From: Flavobacteriales bacterium
GTDB taxonomy: Bacteria; Bacteroidota; Bacteroidia; Flavobacteriales_D; Sanyastnellaceae
Assembly: GCA_947456965.1 (NCBI GenBank)
Contig: CANGTU010000015.1
Coordinates: 1 to 64,000 of the forward strand
Length of the DNA stretch: 64,000 nt
Direction: 5' to 3'
Shown: one piece after another, positions 26,479 to 35,064 of the stretch
Numbering within the stretch: the stretch's first letter is position 1
How the letters are laid out: each line of letters begins with the position of its first letter
Translations under genes and position numbers: made by a program
The notes under the pieces: model-generated
Seen by the model: the letters and a program-made list of their open reading frames with translations, nothing else
Database searches by the model: none
What the model was told of the DNA's origin: nothing

Positions 26479-27789
26479 ATGGCCCGCACACCCGTTGTTA
26501 TTCATTGGTTCAGACGTGACCTGCGGCTCGCGGATAACGCAGCTCTGTGGGCGGCTTTACGTTCAGGATTGCCCGTTGTTCCGCTCTTTATCTTCGACCG
26601 CGACATCCTCGATGCGCTGAATGATAAACGGGATGCCCGCGTAGCCTTCATTCATCAGGAAGTAAGTCGGCTGGCCAGTGAGCTCCGCACTATGGGCAGC
26701 GACCTCGTGGTAAAGCACAGCACACCTGCTGAAGCATTTCGAGAACTTATTCATGAATTCGATATAAAGCAGGTCTTCGCCAATCGCGACTACGAGCCCT
26801 ACGCCATTCACCGCGACCGTGACCTGCATAGCTGGTTTGGTGAACAGGGCATCCGCTTCACCGGGAAGAAAGACCATGTCATCTTTGAAAAGGATGAAGT
26901 GATGAAGGATGATGGCAAACCCTACACTGTGTTTACACCTTACAGCAGAAAATGGAAGTCCCGGCTCAACGCATACTACCTGAAGCCATACCCCTCTGAG
27001 GCATACAGCAGTGCGCTCCATCGGTTCAGCTACCGGGGCGCGCCCTCACTGGAGGAAATGGGATTTACTGATCCGGGCATTCCTTTTCCTCCGCGGGAGC
27101 CCAACACTGAAACCATCCGACGATATGCCGAGCTGCGCGATTTACCCGGCGTAGCAGGAACCACGCGGCTGAGCCTGCATCTCCGCTTCGGTACCATCAG
27201 CATCAGGTATGCTGCCGCGCGTGCGAAAGAACTCAGCGAGAAATGGCTCGATGAACTTATCTGGAGGGATTTCTACCAAATGATCATCTATCATTTTCCC
27301 TCCAGCGCCGATCACGCCTTTAAGCCCGCTTACGATCGCATTCCCTGGCGCCATGATCCCGAAGGGTTCCGCAAATGGTGCGAGGGGCGAACAGGTTATC
27401 CATTGGTAGATGCCGGCATGCGTGAACTCAACGCCACAGGATTTATGCATAACCGTGTGCGCATGGTGGTCGCGAGTTTCCTTACGAAGCACCTGCTGCT
27501 GGACTGGCGGCTCGGTGAGCGCTATTTCGCCGGGAAGCTCCTCGATTATGAGCTTGCGAGCAATGCCGGTGGCTGGCAATGGGCGGCAGGCAGCGGATGT
27601 GATGCCGCACCGTATTTCCGCGTATTCAATCCCACAAGCCAGCAGGAAAAATTTGACCCTGATTTCATCTATATCCGCAAATGGGTTCCGGAGTACGGCT
27701 CTCCTGCCTATCCAGCACCTATGGTTCCTCATAGCGAGGCCCGCGAACGATGCATCGCCACATTCAGGGAAGCCCTCCGTGAGGGCTGA
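26479..27789 (+). CDS. phrB: Deoxyribodipyrimidine photolyase
   Basis: A 436-residue class I photolyase/cryptochrome. The N-terminal antenna domain starts 'VVIHWFRRDLRLADNAALWAAL'. The C-terminal FAD domain has 'TRLSLHLRFGTISIR', 'LIWRDFYQMIIYHFP', 'GYPLVDAGMRELNATGFMHNRVRMVVASFLTKHLLLDWR' and 'ASNAGGWQWAAGSGCDAAPYFRVFNP'. These residues support blue-light repair of cyclobutane pyrimidine dimers. It is cotranscribed with the TIGR01777 oxidoreductase. Together with the MerR/B12 regulator and sigma factor at the left edge it suggests a light-response set, although the two loci are 25 kb apart here. Confidence 0.93.
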   Translation: MARTPVVIHWFRRDLRLADNAALWAALRSGLPVVPLFIFDRDILDALNDKRDARVAFIHQEVSRLASELRTMGSDLVVKHSTPAEAFRELIHEFDIKQVFANRDYEPYAIHRDRDLHSWFGEQGIRFTGKKDHVIFEKDEVMKDDGKPYTVFTPYSRKWKSRLNAYYLKPYPSEAYSSALHRFSYRGAPSLEEMGFTDPGIPFPPREPNTETIRRYAELRDLPGVAGTTRLSLHLRFGTISIRYAAARAKELSEKWLDELIWRDFYQMIIYHFPSSADHAFKPAYDRIPWRHDPEGFRKWCEGRTGYPLVDAGMRELNATGFMHNRVRMVVASFLTKHLLLDWRLGERYFAGKLLDYELASNAGGWQWAAGSGCDAAPYFRVFNPTSQQEKFDPDFIYIRKWVPEYGSPAYPAPMVPHSEARERCIATFREALREG

Positions 27790-27792
27790 GCA

Positions 27793-27800
27793 TACCTTTG
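27793..27800 (+). promoter_or_regulatory. -7 promoter box (TACCTTTG) of the CoA-transferase gene
   Basis: A perfect TAnnTTTG in the 15-nt gap after the photolyase gene. It ends 4 nt before the ATG at 27805, so the transcript would be leaderless or nearly so. The -33 region lies inside the photolyase gene and has no clear TTG. Confidence 0.5.
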
Positions 27801-27804
27801 CTGT

Positions 27805-28878
27805 ATGTCGCTCTTCGAAGGATTGCGGGTGATTGATCTGTCCACCGTTCTGGCAGGGCCAAGTGTGGGTATGTTCTTCGCTGAGCTCGGCGCAGAAGTC
27901 ATCAAGATTGAGAATCCAACCACAGGCGGTGATGTGACTCGCCACTGGAAACTGCCCTCCGAACAAACCGACCTGAAGGTGTCGGCCTACTTCGCTTCAA
28001 TCAATTACCGCAAGCAATATGAATTCATGGATCTCGCGAATCCCTCCGGACGCGATGAACTCAGGAAACGGATTGCTTCGGCCGATATCCTGATCACCAA
28101 TTTCAAGTCGGGTGATGCAGAGAAATTTGAGCTGGACTCTCAATCTCTGCGCCTGATCAATCCGAGGCTTATCCATGGACGTATCAAGGGCTTCACCAGC
28201 GATGAGGTCCGCGTGGCCTTTGATGTCGTACTTCAGGCCGAGACAGGATTCATGTACATGAATGGCACCCCGCAGTCAGGCCCGGTCAAGATGCCCGTGG
28301 CCCTCATAGATGTGCTCGCCGCCCATCAACTCAAAGAGGGCATCCTCTGCGCACTGATTCAACGGAGCACCACTGGCAAGGGACAGGTAGTGGATGTGTC
28401 TCTCGAACAGGCCGGCATGGCATCCCTGGTCAATCAGGCCAGTAACTACCTGATGGCAGGCGTAGTACCAGGAGCTGCCGGTTCACTGCACCCCAACATC
28501 GCACCCTACGGAGAAACATTTGCCTGTTCCGATGGCCGGCTCCTCGTGTTGGCCGTGGGCAGCGACAGACAGTTTGCAGCTCTGTGTGCAGCAACCGGAG
28601 TTGAAAGTCTTTCTGAAGATCCGCGCTTCAGCAATAACCAGCAGCGGGTGATTCACCGCAAAGCACTGGCAGATGTGCTGGGCGAAAGATTTATAATGCG
28701 TGACCGCGACGCCTGGATGGAAGAACTCGTGAACCGAAAGGTACCCGCAGGTGCGATCAGAAGCATGGACGAAGTGATGATGAACCCTGCGGCGCAAGCG
28801 CTCATCCGGAGCGAAACCATCGACGGAATCCAGACCAGACGACTTGCCTCCGCTGTTTTCCGGATCAGCGAATTGTGA
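27805..28878 (+). CDS. Class III CoA-transferase (CaiB/BaiF family)
   Basis: A 357-residue enzyme of the family III CoA-transferases, which move CoA between carboxylic acids through an enzyme-bound anhydride. Typical features are 'LRVIDLSTVLAGPSVGMFFAELGAEVIKIENP' at the N-terminus, 'HGRIKGFTSDEVRVAFDVVLQAETGFMYMNG' and 'ALIDVLAAHQLKEGILCALIQRSTTGKGQVVDVSL'. Asp169 in 'ALIDVLAA' is at the expected catalytic position. The substrate is not evident and no partner pathway genes are adjacent. It faces the lytic transglycosylase gene with only one base between stop codons. Confidence 0.9.
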   Translation: MSLFEGLRVIDLSTVLAGPSVGMFFAELGAEVIKIENPTTGGDVTRHWKLPSEQTDLKVSAYFASINYRKQYEFMDLANPSGRDELRKRIASADILITNFKSGDAEKFELDSQSLRLINPRLIHGRIKGFTSDEVRVAFDVVLQAETGFMYMNGTPQSGPVKMPVALIDVLAAHQLKEGILCALIQRSTTGKGQVVDVSLEQAGMASLVNQASNYLMAGVVPGAAGSLHPNIAPYGETFACSDGRLLVLAVGSDRQFAALCAATGVESLSEDPRFSNNQQRVIHRKALADVLGERFIMRDRDAWMEELVNRKVPAGAIRSMDEVMMNPAAQALIRSETIDGIQTRRLASAVFRISEL

Positions 28879-28879
28879 A

Positions 28880-29809
28880 CTATGCCGGAAGTTGAATAAT
28901 GTAAGTCTTCTTGCCTTTATTCTTCAGGTATCCTTCACGCAACCAGGGATTGTACAACTTCAGCATCTTATAGCTGATACCCTGATTCCGCGCAAATGAA
29001 GCAAAGTCAGTGACGGCTGAATCCACCACAATCTCCCGATAGGTAAGCGGCTCATAGAGGTCCGCCGGACGCAGCACGAAACCATATCGATCGGGGTTGC
29101 CAAGAATCTCCTTGACCGCCAGGATGCGGAACACATACCTTGAAGTCTCTTCATTCAGAAGAAGATCCCAGTATAGGGTTGCCTGCTGACGGTTGGCCTG
29201 ACGTTCCAGTCCGTTTTGACCCATGTTGTATGATGCTGCAGCCATGGTCCACGAGCCAAACTTGTGATATGCTTCGAGAAGATAGAGGCATGCCGCCTCT
29301 GTGCTGCGCTGAACGTGGTAACGCTCATCCACCTCTTCGTTGATTTCGAGCTGGTACTGACGGCCTGTAGCTTCCATAAACTGCCAGAACCCGACCGCTC
29401 CGGATGGTGAAACAGACATGGTGAGCCCACTTTCAATCACAGCGAGATACTTGAAATCATCCGGTACTCCATTCTTCTTGAGAATGGGCTCAATCACCGG
29501 AAACCAGCGTTGTGCGCGCTTGATGGCGAGCAGGGTATTGGACTGCCAATAGGTATTCACAAGCAACTCCCGATCCATGCGCTCGCGTACATCCCATTGT
29601 TCAAGAGGCACCTCCTCTCCGGCAAATGAGGCAGTTTCAGGCAGAGGTAAAGAAAACACCTTGTACTTCTCCGTAATCTGGCGATGATAATGCAGATCGG
29701 CTTCACGATCCGGTCCTTTTCGACCCGCAAATGACATGACCAATAGCACCACCAGCGCAGTTGCGGCGCCGGATGTAGCAGAGAGCACTAGCGTGGTACG
29801 TGATTTCAT
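28880..29809 (-). CDS. Membrane-anchored lytic transglycosylase (MltD-like, SLT domain)
   Basis: A 309-residue protein with an N-terminal membrane helix (residues about 8-28, 'LSATSGAATALVVLLVMSFAG'). The SLT domain is at about residues 105-225: 'DFKYLAVIESGLTMSVSPSGAVGFWQFM' with the catalytic Glu in 'IES', then 'YLLEAYHKFGSWTMAAASYNMGQNGL'. The C-terminal part ('LARNQGISYKMLKLYNPWLREGYL'-like) resembles a degenerate LysM region. It cleaves peptidoglycan glycan strands, releasing anhydromuropeptides. Its start overlaps the WecA-like gene by four bases (29806-29809), placing a wall-opening enzyme at the end of the polysaccharide export operon. Confidence 0.9.
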   Translation of the reverse strand: MKSRTTLVLSATSGAATALVVLLVMSFAGRKGPDREADLHYHRQITEKYKVFSLPLPETASFAGEEVPLEQWDVRERMDRELLVNTYWQSNTLLAIKRAQRWFPVIEPILKKNGVPDDFKYLAVIESGLTMSVSPSGAVGFWQFMEATGRQYQLEINEEVDERYHVQRSTEAACLYLLEAYHKFGSWTMAAASYNMGQNGLERQANRQQATLYWDLLLNEETSRYVFRILAVKEILGNPDRYGFVLRPADLYEPLTYREIVVDSAVTDFASFARNQGISYKMLKLYNPWLREGYLKNKGKKTYIIQLPA

Positions 29810-30858
29810 GAGGGGTAGGCGTACTTGCCTTGACGCAAATTACGCAGCGAAATTGTCCACAGCGCCAGAAATAACACGGCGATAAAGCATAAGGAAGGAA
29901 GAGCAAGCCAGGCATGATCGGTCAGAGCGCCCGCGGATTGCAAGGCTTCATGGAACCACGCAGCAATGGCTACCTCGGCCGCGGCAAGCAGGATAAAGAG
30001 GATGAATACACTGCGCTCGGATAATCCGGCATACACCAGATGATGCGTCGTGTGATCACGGCCTCCGCGTGCAGGCGATACTCCATGCCGCATCCGGTTG
30101 ATCACCACCACAAGTGAGTCAGCCAGCGGCAGGGCATACAAAGTCAGAAGGATCACCCAGGCCGTTGGATACAACCCGGCTACCGTGGGCTCACCTGCTT
30201 TTCCACCGTGCAGAAGAAAGAGGGACAAGGCATAACCCAACGTCATGCTTCCCGAGTCGCCCATAAAAATGCGGGAAGGAGGATGATTAAAAACAAGAAA
30301 AGCCAGAAGGGCGCCCGTCATCACCATGCCCGGAGCCAGAAGGGCGCCGTTCAATGCAAACCAACCAGACACCGCGAGCGCAGCGGCGGAGGCCACTCCA
30401 TCCATGTTATCAAGCATGTTGATGGAGTTCATGATGCCCACTATCAAAATCATCTTGAAGGCGACATCCACCCACTCCACGGCAACCCACGCAGGCTGTC
30501 CTGAACCCACCAGGCATGCTGCCGCCACAAGCTGCCCGATGAGCTTATGAAGTGGCCTCAACCGCCTGAGGTCATCCCAGAATCCGGTAACGAAAGCCAT
30601 GCATGCTCCTGCAGGTACGAGCCACTCCACCTCAGCAGAGTTATGAAGCGCTCCGCGGTGGATGATGAGGCCTGTGATCAGGGCCAAAAAAAATCCGATA
30701 CCTCCGGTAGCCGGCTTCTGTGATGCACTCCAGCGACTGGGCTGGTCCGCATCCTTGGCTCCGGCGCCAAGATGGCGTATCCACCTGGACAACGTAAAGA
30801 AGACCAGCAGAAAAATCAGAAAAAAAAACACGATGATTCCTATCCTGACCCAAGCCAT
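29806..30858 (-). CDS. Undecaprenyl-phosphate sugar-1-phosphate transferase (WecA/MraY family)
   Basis: A 350-residue membrane protein with about ten hydrophobic helices. Family motifs are 'PATGGIGFFLALI', 'TGFWDDLRRLRPLHKLIGQL' (first Asp-rich loop), 'GIMNSINMLDNMDGVASAAAL' and 'NHPPSRIFMGDSGSMTLGYAL', followed by a conserved His-rich loop 'RGGRDHTTHHLVYAGLSERS'. Enzymes of this type load the first sugar phosphate on undecaprenyl phosphate for glycan assembly. It sits between rfbC and the lytic transglycosylase in the minus-strand export operon and so probably starts the repeat unit exported by Wza/Wzc. The exact sugar is not known. Confidence 0.9.
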   Translation of the reverse strand: MAWVRIGIIVFFFLIFLLVFFTLSRWIRHLGAGAKDADQPSRWSASQKPATGGIGFFLALITGLIIHRGALHNSAEVEWLVPAGACMAFVTGFWDDLRRLRPLHKLIGQLVAAACLVGSGQPAWVAVEWVDVAFKMILIVGIMNSINMLDNMDGVASAAALAVSGWFALNGALLAPGMVMTGALLAFLVFNHPPSRIFMGDSGSMTLGYALSLFLLHGGKAGEPTVAGLYPTAWVILLTLYALPLADSLVVVINRMRHGVSPARGGRDHTTHHLVYAGLSERSVFILFILLAAAEVAIAAWFHEALQSAGALTDHAWLALPSLCFIAVLFLALWTISLRNLRQGKYAYPS

Positions 30859-30861
30859 GAC

Positions 30862-31413
30862 TCAGAAGAAGAGGTCTTGAGGTAAATCGGCAAGCAGAGG
30901 CGCCTCGCGGTCGCGCGACGACAGAATGGGATCGTCAACACCCCAGTCTATTCGCAGTGCAGGATCATTCCACCTCAGAGCACGTTCATGCTCCCGGCTG
31001 TAATAGTTGGAGCATTTGTAGGTGAACAGGGTATCGTCTTCCAGCACGGCAAACCCATGAGCGAATCCTTCCGGCACAAAGAGCTGATTGTGTTCATGTG
31101 CACTGAGAACAACAGAGAAATGACGGCCGTATGTGGGTTGTGTGCGGCGCAGGTCAACCACAACATCGAGCACAGAGCCCCTGCTCACCCGGATCAGCTT
31201 GGCCTGAGCTTTCGGTGAGACCTGGAAATGGAGGCCTCGGATAACGCCCTTCTTCGACATGCTTTCATTATCCTGAACAAAGGTCAGGTTCATGCCGGTT
31301 TCAATCCGAAAACGGGCTTCGCTGAAAGATTCAAAAAACCAGCCGCGGTCATCACCGAAAACATCGGGACGGATGATCAGCAATCCTTCAAAGGGGGTCT
31401 TTTCAATATTCAC
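30862..31413 (-). CDS. rfbC: dTDP-4-dehydrorhamnose 3,5-epimerase
   Basis: A 183-residue cupin-fold epimerase for dTDP-L-rhamnose synthesis. Motifs are 'GLLIIRPDVFGDDRGWFFESF', 'FVQDNESMSKKGVIRGLHFQ' (catalytic His region), 'LFVPEGFAHGFAVLEDDTLFTYKCSNYYS' and 'LRWNDPALRIDW'. The start is placed at GTG 31413 (reading 'MNIEKTPFEGLL') because it gives the usual RfbC length and overlaps the wzc stop as GTGA. An ATG 30 nt further upstream, inside wzc, would add 10 residues the family lacks. rfbA, rfbB and rfbD are not in the window. Confidence 0.9.
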   Translation of the reverse strand: MNIEKTPFEGLLIIRPDVFGDDRGWFFESFSEARFRIETGMNLTFVQDNESMSKKGVIRGLHFQVSPKAQAKLIRVSRGSVLDVVVDLRRTQPTYGRHFSVVLSAHEHNQLFVPEGFAHGFAVLEDDTLFTYKCSNYYSREHERALRWNDPALRIDWGVDDPILSSRDREAPLLADLPQDLFF

Positions 31414-33842
31414 TTCCTGAATGGGATTAATCGCTTCAGCCATCCGCGTTTATTCATCACGGATGACTCATCATAGTAACCACTTGCGGAGGCATATCCG
31501 TAACCGTAACCATAACCATAGCTGTAGCGGCGGCTGTAGCGGGCTCGTTCGAGATCTACACCGTTCAGAATGACCGATACCGGGATATGGTTTTCATTCA
31601 CCAGCTTATCAGCCACCTGGATGAATGGCCTGCGACTGTAATCGCTCCGAAACACGTAGATCGGGTAATCAGACTGCTGGAGCAACGGGATGGCATCTGC
31701 TACCAGGCCCACCGGCGGAGTGTCCAGGATGATGACATCATAGCGCTTGCGCAGCTCATTCAGGATTGCGACCATCTGCTCCGACATGATCAATTCAGAG
31801 GGATTGGGAGGAATGGGGCCCGATGTGATGAAGTCGAGGTGCTCCAGTGGACTCTTCCCTATGACTTCATCCAGCGAACTCTTACCTATAAGAAGCGTGC
31901 TCATGCCAACGCTGTTTTGCGAATCAAGTCCGCGGTGGATTTTGGGGCGGCGCATATCGAGGTCACAAACGACCACCCGCTTTCCGCTGAAGGCAATGAT
32001 TCCAGCGAGATTCAGGGCCACAAAAGTCTTACCCTCACCGGAAATGGTTGACGTAATGGCCACAACCTTAGGGCCGGGAGCATTCGAAATGAACTGAAGG
32101 TTGGTGCGGATAGCCCGAAAGGCTTCCGCGATAAGGGAACGAGGATTGCGGTCCACAATCAGCATGGAAACCGGAATATCCTCCCGGTAACGGGGTACAA
32201 TGCCGAGTGTACTGAGACTCGCATCGGAAATGCGCACCACTTCATGGAGGGATGTGATCTGGTTGTGCAGGAGATAGCGGATGGCGACAATCAGAAAGCC
32301 CAGAATCAAGGCACCCAGCAAATAACTCGCCCATACCATACGACGCCGGGGAGCGATCGGTTCAGAGGGCACCCGTGCTTCCTCCAGAATTTGATTATTG
32401 CTCACAAAACCCTCTTTGGAGATCCTGTACTCAATGGCTTTTTCGAGAAGCAGCGTGTAGTACTTCTCATTGATGGAAAACAGCCGCTGCAGACGGGCAA
32501 ACTCAAGTTCCTTCTGTGGGATGCGGTAATAGGTCGCTTCAACGTCACCAATCTTCTGCTGTACATCACTCCTGCGCTTGCGGATCTGGTCGCGCAAGGC
32601 AGAAACACTCTGGAGAATGATGGTCTTTTGAACATCAATCTGATAGTTCAGCGATTTGACCCGTTCACTCTCGGCAGTGACCGAAAGCAAGGCCTCCTGC
32701 CTGTCTGAAAGCAGGTTGTAGAGTTTGTCCAGCAGCCTGGACAACGACCCTTCGTATGGGCTTCCGGCAATGAGGGGAATGATGTTGAATACTTCAGTGT
32801 CGGTCGCATTCCTGCGGGCTATCCGCTCCACCTGATCGAGGAGGCCCTCATCCAGCTGCAACTGCACTTCCTGAGCCTCGAAGTTGTTCAGCCGCTCGAG
32901 GTAGGTCGCCCCAACGTCATCGAGATTCGTAATGCGGTTCTGCTGCTTATAGGAGTTCAGACGGACCTCCGACTCGCGGAGCTGACTAAATACAGTGTCA
33001 ATCTGCGAATTGAGAAAATCCAGCACGTTGTCATCACTCTTTCTCCTTTTCTCCAGATCATAGGCAATGAACTCATTGGCGTGAGCGCGCACAAAGTCGC
33101 GGGCGAGATATGGATTGTTATCGCGGTAGGAAATCTGGATCGTTTTGGCTGTATTGTTCAATACCCGGACATCCAGATCCTGATAGAATCGGTTGGTGAG
33201 CGAGGCCAGGCTATTGATCCGGAAAAAGAGATCGTATCCCTCCTCATTCTTCATCAACTCAGTGGGATTGTCCACAGTAACCAGAATGGTGAAGTCAGGT
33301 GTGCTGAAGCGCTCACCCGTGCGCATTCCCGATTGGCTGAAACCGGAATAGGACACGGAGAATTGATCGGGAGAGTCAAACCGGATGGTAATCGGAATAT
33401 CATGAATACCGGGATCGGAGACTTCAATCAATTCAATCTTGTATGGTGAAAAGGTGTAATGTTCATTGGTCAGTACCTGTCCGCGGGCGAAGTAAGACAC
33501 CCGGATGGGCAACTGCTGAATGGTCCGGCTGATCAGCAACTTTGAACGAAGCTGCTCCAACTTGGCCTCAACCTGACTCTCCTCGACGGGACTTTCTACG
33601 TTCAGGATCTTGTTGACCTGATCGCTCTCCGCCAACTGGATTATAACAGAAGATTTGTAGACAAGCGGGGTATAACGAAGACTCACGTAGGCCATTACCA
33701 CAGCCACCGCGATGCATGCCGCTACCCATACCAGTGATTTGCGGACGATATAAAGAAACAGACCGGCGTCAAACTCGTTCGAGACATTAGAAAGCCTGTC
33801 CCGGTATTTGCCTGATGGTCCGATATCATCCTGGCTGAGCAT
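31410..33842 (-). CDS. wzc: Tyrosine autokinase / polysaccharide co-polymerase
   Basis: An 810-residue inner-membrane protein of the Wzc/BY-kinase type. A membrane helix near residues 32-52 precedes the Wzz periplasmic domain, which has long coiled-coil segments at about 260-470. A second helix lies near 500-520. The kinase domain has Walker A 'TISGEGKTFVALNLAG' at about 600, Walker A' 'VVVCDLDMRRPKIHRGLD' and Walker B 'DVIILDTPPVGLVADAIPL'. The C-terminus is a tyrosine cluster ('YSRRYSYGYGYGYGY', then 'GYYDES') used for autophosphorylation that controls chain length and export. It works with Wza, 9 nt upstream. Confidence 0.93.
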   Translation of the reverse strand: MLSQDDIGPSGKYRDRLSNVSNEFDAGLFLYIVRKSLVWVAACIAVAVVMAYVSLRYTPLVYKSSVIIQLAESDQVNKILNVESPVEESQVEAKLEQLRSKLLISRTIQQLPIRVSYFARGQVLTNEHYTFSPYKIELIEVSDPGIHDIPITIRFDSPDQFSVSYSGFSQSGMRTGERFSTPDFTILVTVDNPTELMKNEEGYDLFFRINSLASLTNRFYQDLDVRVLNNTAKTIQISYRDNNPYLARDFVRAHANEFIAYDLEKRRKSDDNVLDFLNSQIDTVFSQLRESEVRLNSYKQQNRITNLDDVGATYLERLNNFEAQEVQLQLDEGLLDQVERIARRNATDTEVFNIIPLIAGSPYEGSLSRLLDKLYNLLSDRQEALLSVTAESERVKSLNYQIDVQKTIILQSVSALRDQIRKRRSDVQQKIGDVEATYYRIPQKELEFARLQRLFSINEKYYTLLLEKAIEYRISKEGFVSNNQILEEARVPSEPIAPRRRMVWASYLLGALILGFLIVAIRYLLHNQITSLHEVVRISDASLSTLGIVPRYREDIPVSMLIVDRNPRSLIAEAFRAIRTNLQFISNAPGPKVVAITSTISGEGKTFVALNLAGIIAFSGKRVVVCDLDMRRPKIHRGLDSQNSVGMSTLLIGKSSLDEVIGKSPLEHLDFITSGPIPPNPSELIMSEQMVAILNELRKRYDVIILDTPPVGLVADAIPLLQQSDYPIYVFRSDYSRRPFIQVADKLVNENHIPVSVILNGVDLERARYSRRYSYGYGYGYGYASASGYYDESSVMNKRGWLKRLIPFRK
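31495..31535 (+). repeat. Short hexamer repeat encoding the Gly-Tyr tail of Wzc
   Basis: Tandem six-base units (variants of CCGTAA/CCATAA on the plus strand) encode successive Gly-Tyr pairs of the Wzc tail. Unit length is a multiple of three, so copy-number changes would alter tyrosine number without shifting the frame. Confidence 0.5.
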
Positions 33843-33851
33843 CCCTCGGAC

Positions 33852-34622
33852 TTATCGCTGCTGGGTGAATACCACGTAGATCAGAATCGTGCTGGCAAGA
33901 ATCTGGAATATCGGCTGAAGATCACGCAGGATTTCCTGACCGATATCCGGAGTGGGCTCTACATAGACGATATCACCTGCCTGAACAGGAAAATGGGCAT
34001 ATTGAATGCCTTCAATGGTGGACAGATCGATGAGATACACCTCCTGCTTCTCTCCTACAGTCCGGATGAGCTTGACCCTTGATGCATTTCCCCGAAGGTC
34101 AACACCTCCCGCCAGAGCAATAGCTTCAATCAAACTGACATTGGAGTTGACGAGCGGAATCACCCGTGCTTCACCTCCGGATCCGGGAAATACCATGATC
34201 CGCCGGTTGATGACCCGGAGTATGATATACGGCTTGTTGTATTGAACACTGTATATGTCCTGAAGATAGCGCTGAGCTTCGATAATGGTCATGCCCGACA
34301 GATTCTGAACGCCGACAATCGGAAGATCAACTTCGCCCTTGACATCCACCTGATAGTAATAGTCAGGTATCGTAATGACGCGTGAGCGATCAGCAGAGGT
34401 AGTCGTGTTCTCCATCAACAGGTTACCATCATTCGTAAACACTGAAACCGTGATGAAGTCATTAGGAGCAATGCGGTACTCCGTATTCGAGGAATCCACA
34501 TTGAGCTGATTGAACGCGAACTCGCGGTCCGTCTTGAACATCAGGTTCTTGTTGATCGTACATGAAGCCAATGCAACCGACAGGCCGATAACTATTCCCA
34601 GGACTCGAAGCATACTCAGCAT
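33852..34622 (-). CDS. wza: Polysaccharide export outer-membrane lipoprotein (Wza family)
   Basis: A 256-residue protein with a lipoprotein signal ('VLGIVIGLSVALASCTIN', lipid Cys near residue 20). The polysaccharide-export domain follows: 'YRIAPNDFITVSVFTNDGN', 'YYQVDVKGEVDLPIVGVQNLSGMTIIEAQRYL'. A SLBB-type segment ('VMVFPGSGG'-like, 'VSLIEAIALAGGVDLRGNASRVKLIRT') and 'FPVQAGDIVYVEPTPDI' come next. A C-terminal hydrophobic helix 'IFQILASTILIYVVF' may cross the outer membrane. The start is at 34622 or 34613; the long upstream open frame is not used, as the signal peptide begins here. First gene of the export operon. Confidence 0.9.
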   Translation of the reverse strand: MLSMLRVLGIVIGLSVALASCTINKNLMFKTDREFAFNQLNVDSSNTEYRIAPNDFITVSVFTNDGNLLMENTTTSADRSRVITIPDYYYQVDVKGEVDLPIVGVQNLSGMTIIEAQRYLQDIYSVQYNKPYIILRVINRRIMVFPGSGGEARVIPLVNSNVSLIEAIALAGGVDLRGNASRVKLIRTVGEKQEVYLIDLSTIEGIQYAHFPVQAGDIVYVEPTPDIGQEILRDLQPIFQILASTILIYVVFTQQR

Positions 34623-34637
34623 TTCCGTGAAGTCCCC

Positions 34638-34645
34638 CAAAAGTA
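34638..34645 (-). promoter_or_regulatory. -7 promoter box (TACTTTTG) of the wza-wzc export operon
   Basis: A perfect TAnnTTTG on the minus strand, 15 nt before the wza start at 34622. It sits in the 60-nt divergent gap shared with the CoA-binding gene. Confidence 0.45.
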
Positions 34646-34682
34646 CACATTCGCAGGGGAGGCCATGCCGATATTTGCGGGT

Positions 34683-35057
34683 ATGTATCCCCCTGAAGCG
34701 CGCACCGTGGTGGTTCTGGGTGCCTCTCCCAATCCGGATCGGTACAGCTATATGGCGGTACAGCGGCTGAATTCCGCAGGTTTCAGCGTAATCCCGGTTG
34801 GGCTGCGGCCCGGACTGGCCGATGGTATTCCCATCCATACAGATCGTCCTGTGCCGCAACATGTGGACACGGTTACTCTGTATATAGGCCCAGCTAATCA
34901 GAAGGACTGGAAGGACTACCTGTTCAGCCTGCGGCCTGCCCGCGTTATCTTCAATCCAGGCACCGATAATCCTGCTCTCTGGAATGAACTTCTGGAAGCG
35001 GGAATAGAGCCCGTTGAGGCTTGCACGCTCGTCATGCTCAGCACAGGAACTTTTTAG
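34683..35057 (+). CDS. CoA-binding domain protein (YccU-like)
   Basis: A 124-residue Rossmann-like CoA-binding protein. It shows 'TVVVLGASPNPDRYSYMAVQRLNSAGFSVIPVGLRPG', 'VDTVTLYIGPANQKDW', 'ARVIFNPGTDNPALWNELLEAGIEPVEACTLVML'. The family binds CoA but has no proven reaction. The start at 34683 is preferred, since family members begin only a few residues before 'VVVLGAS'; another ATG at 34665 is possible. The sequence GATATTTG just before 34683 resembles a -7 box, suggesting a very short leader. The GNAT gene follows 7 nt later. Confidence 0.85.
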   Translation: MYPPEARTVVVLGASPNPDRYSYMAVQRLNSAGFSVIPVGLRPGLADGIPIHTDRPVPQHVDTVTLYIGPANQKDWKDYLFSLRPARVIFNPGTDNPALWNELLEAGIEPVEACTLVMLSTGTF

Positions 35058-35064
35058 CTCCACC

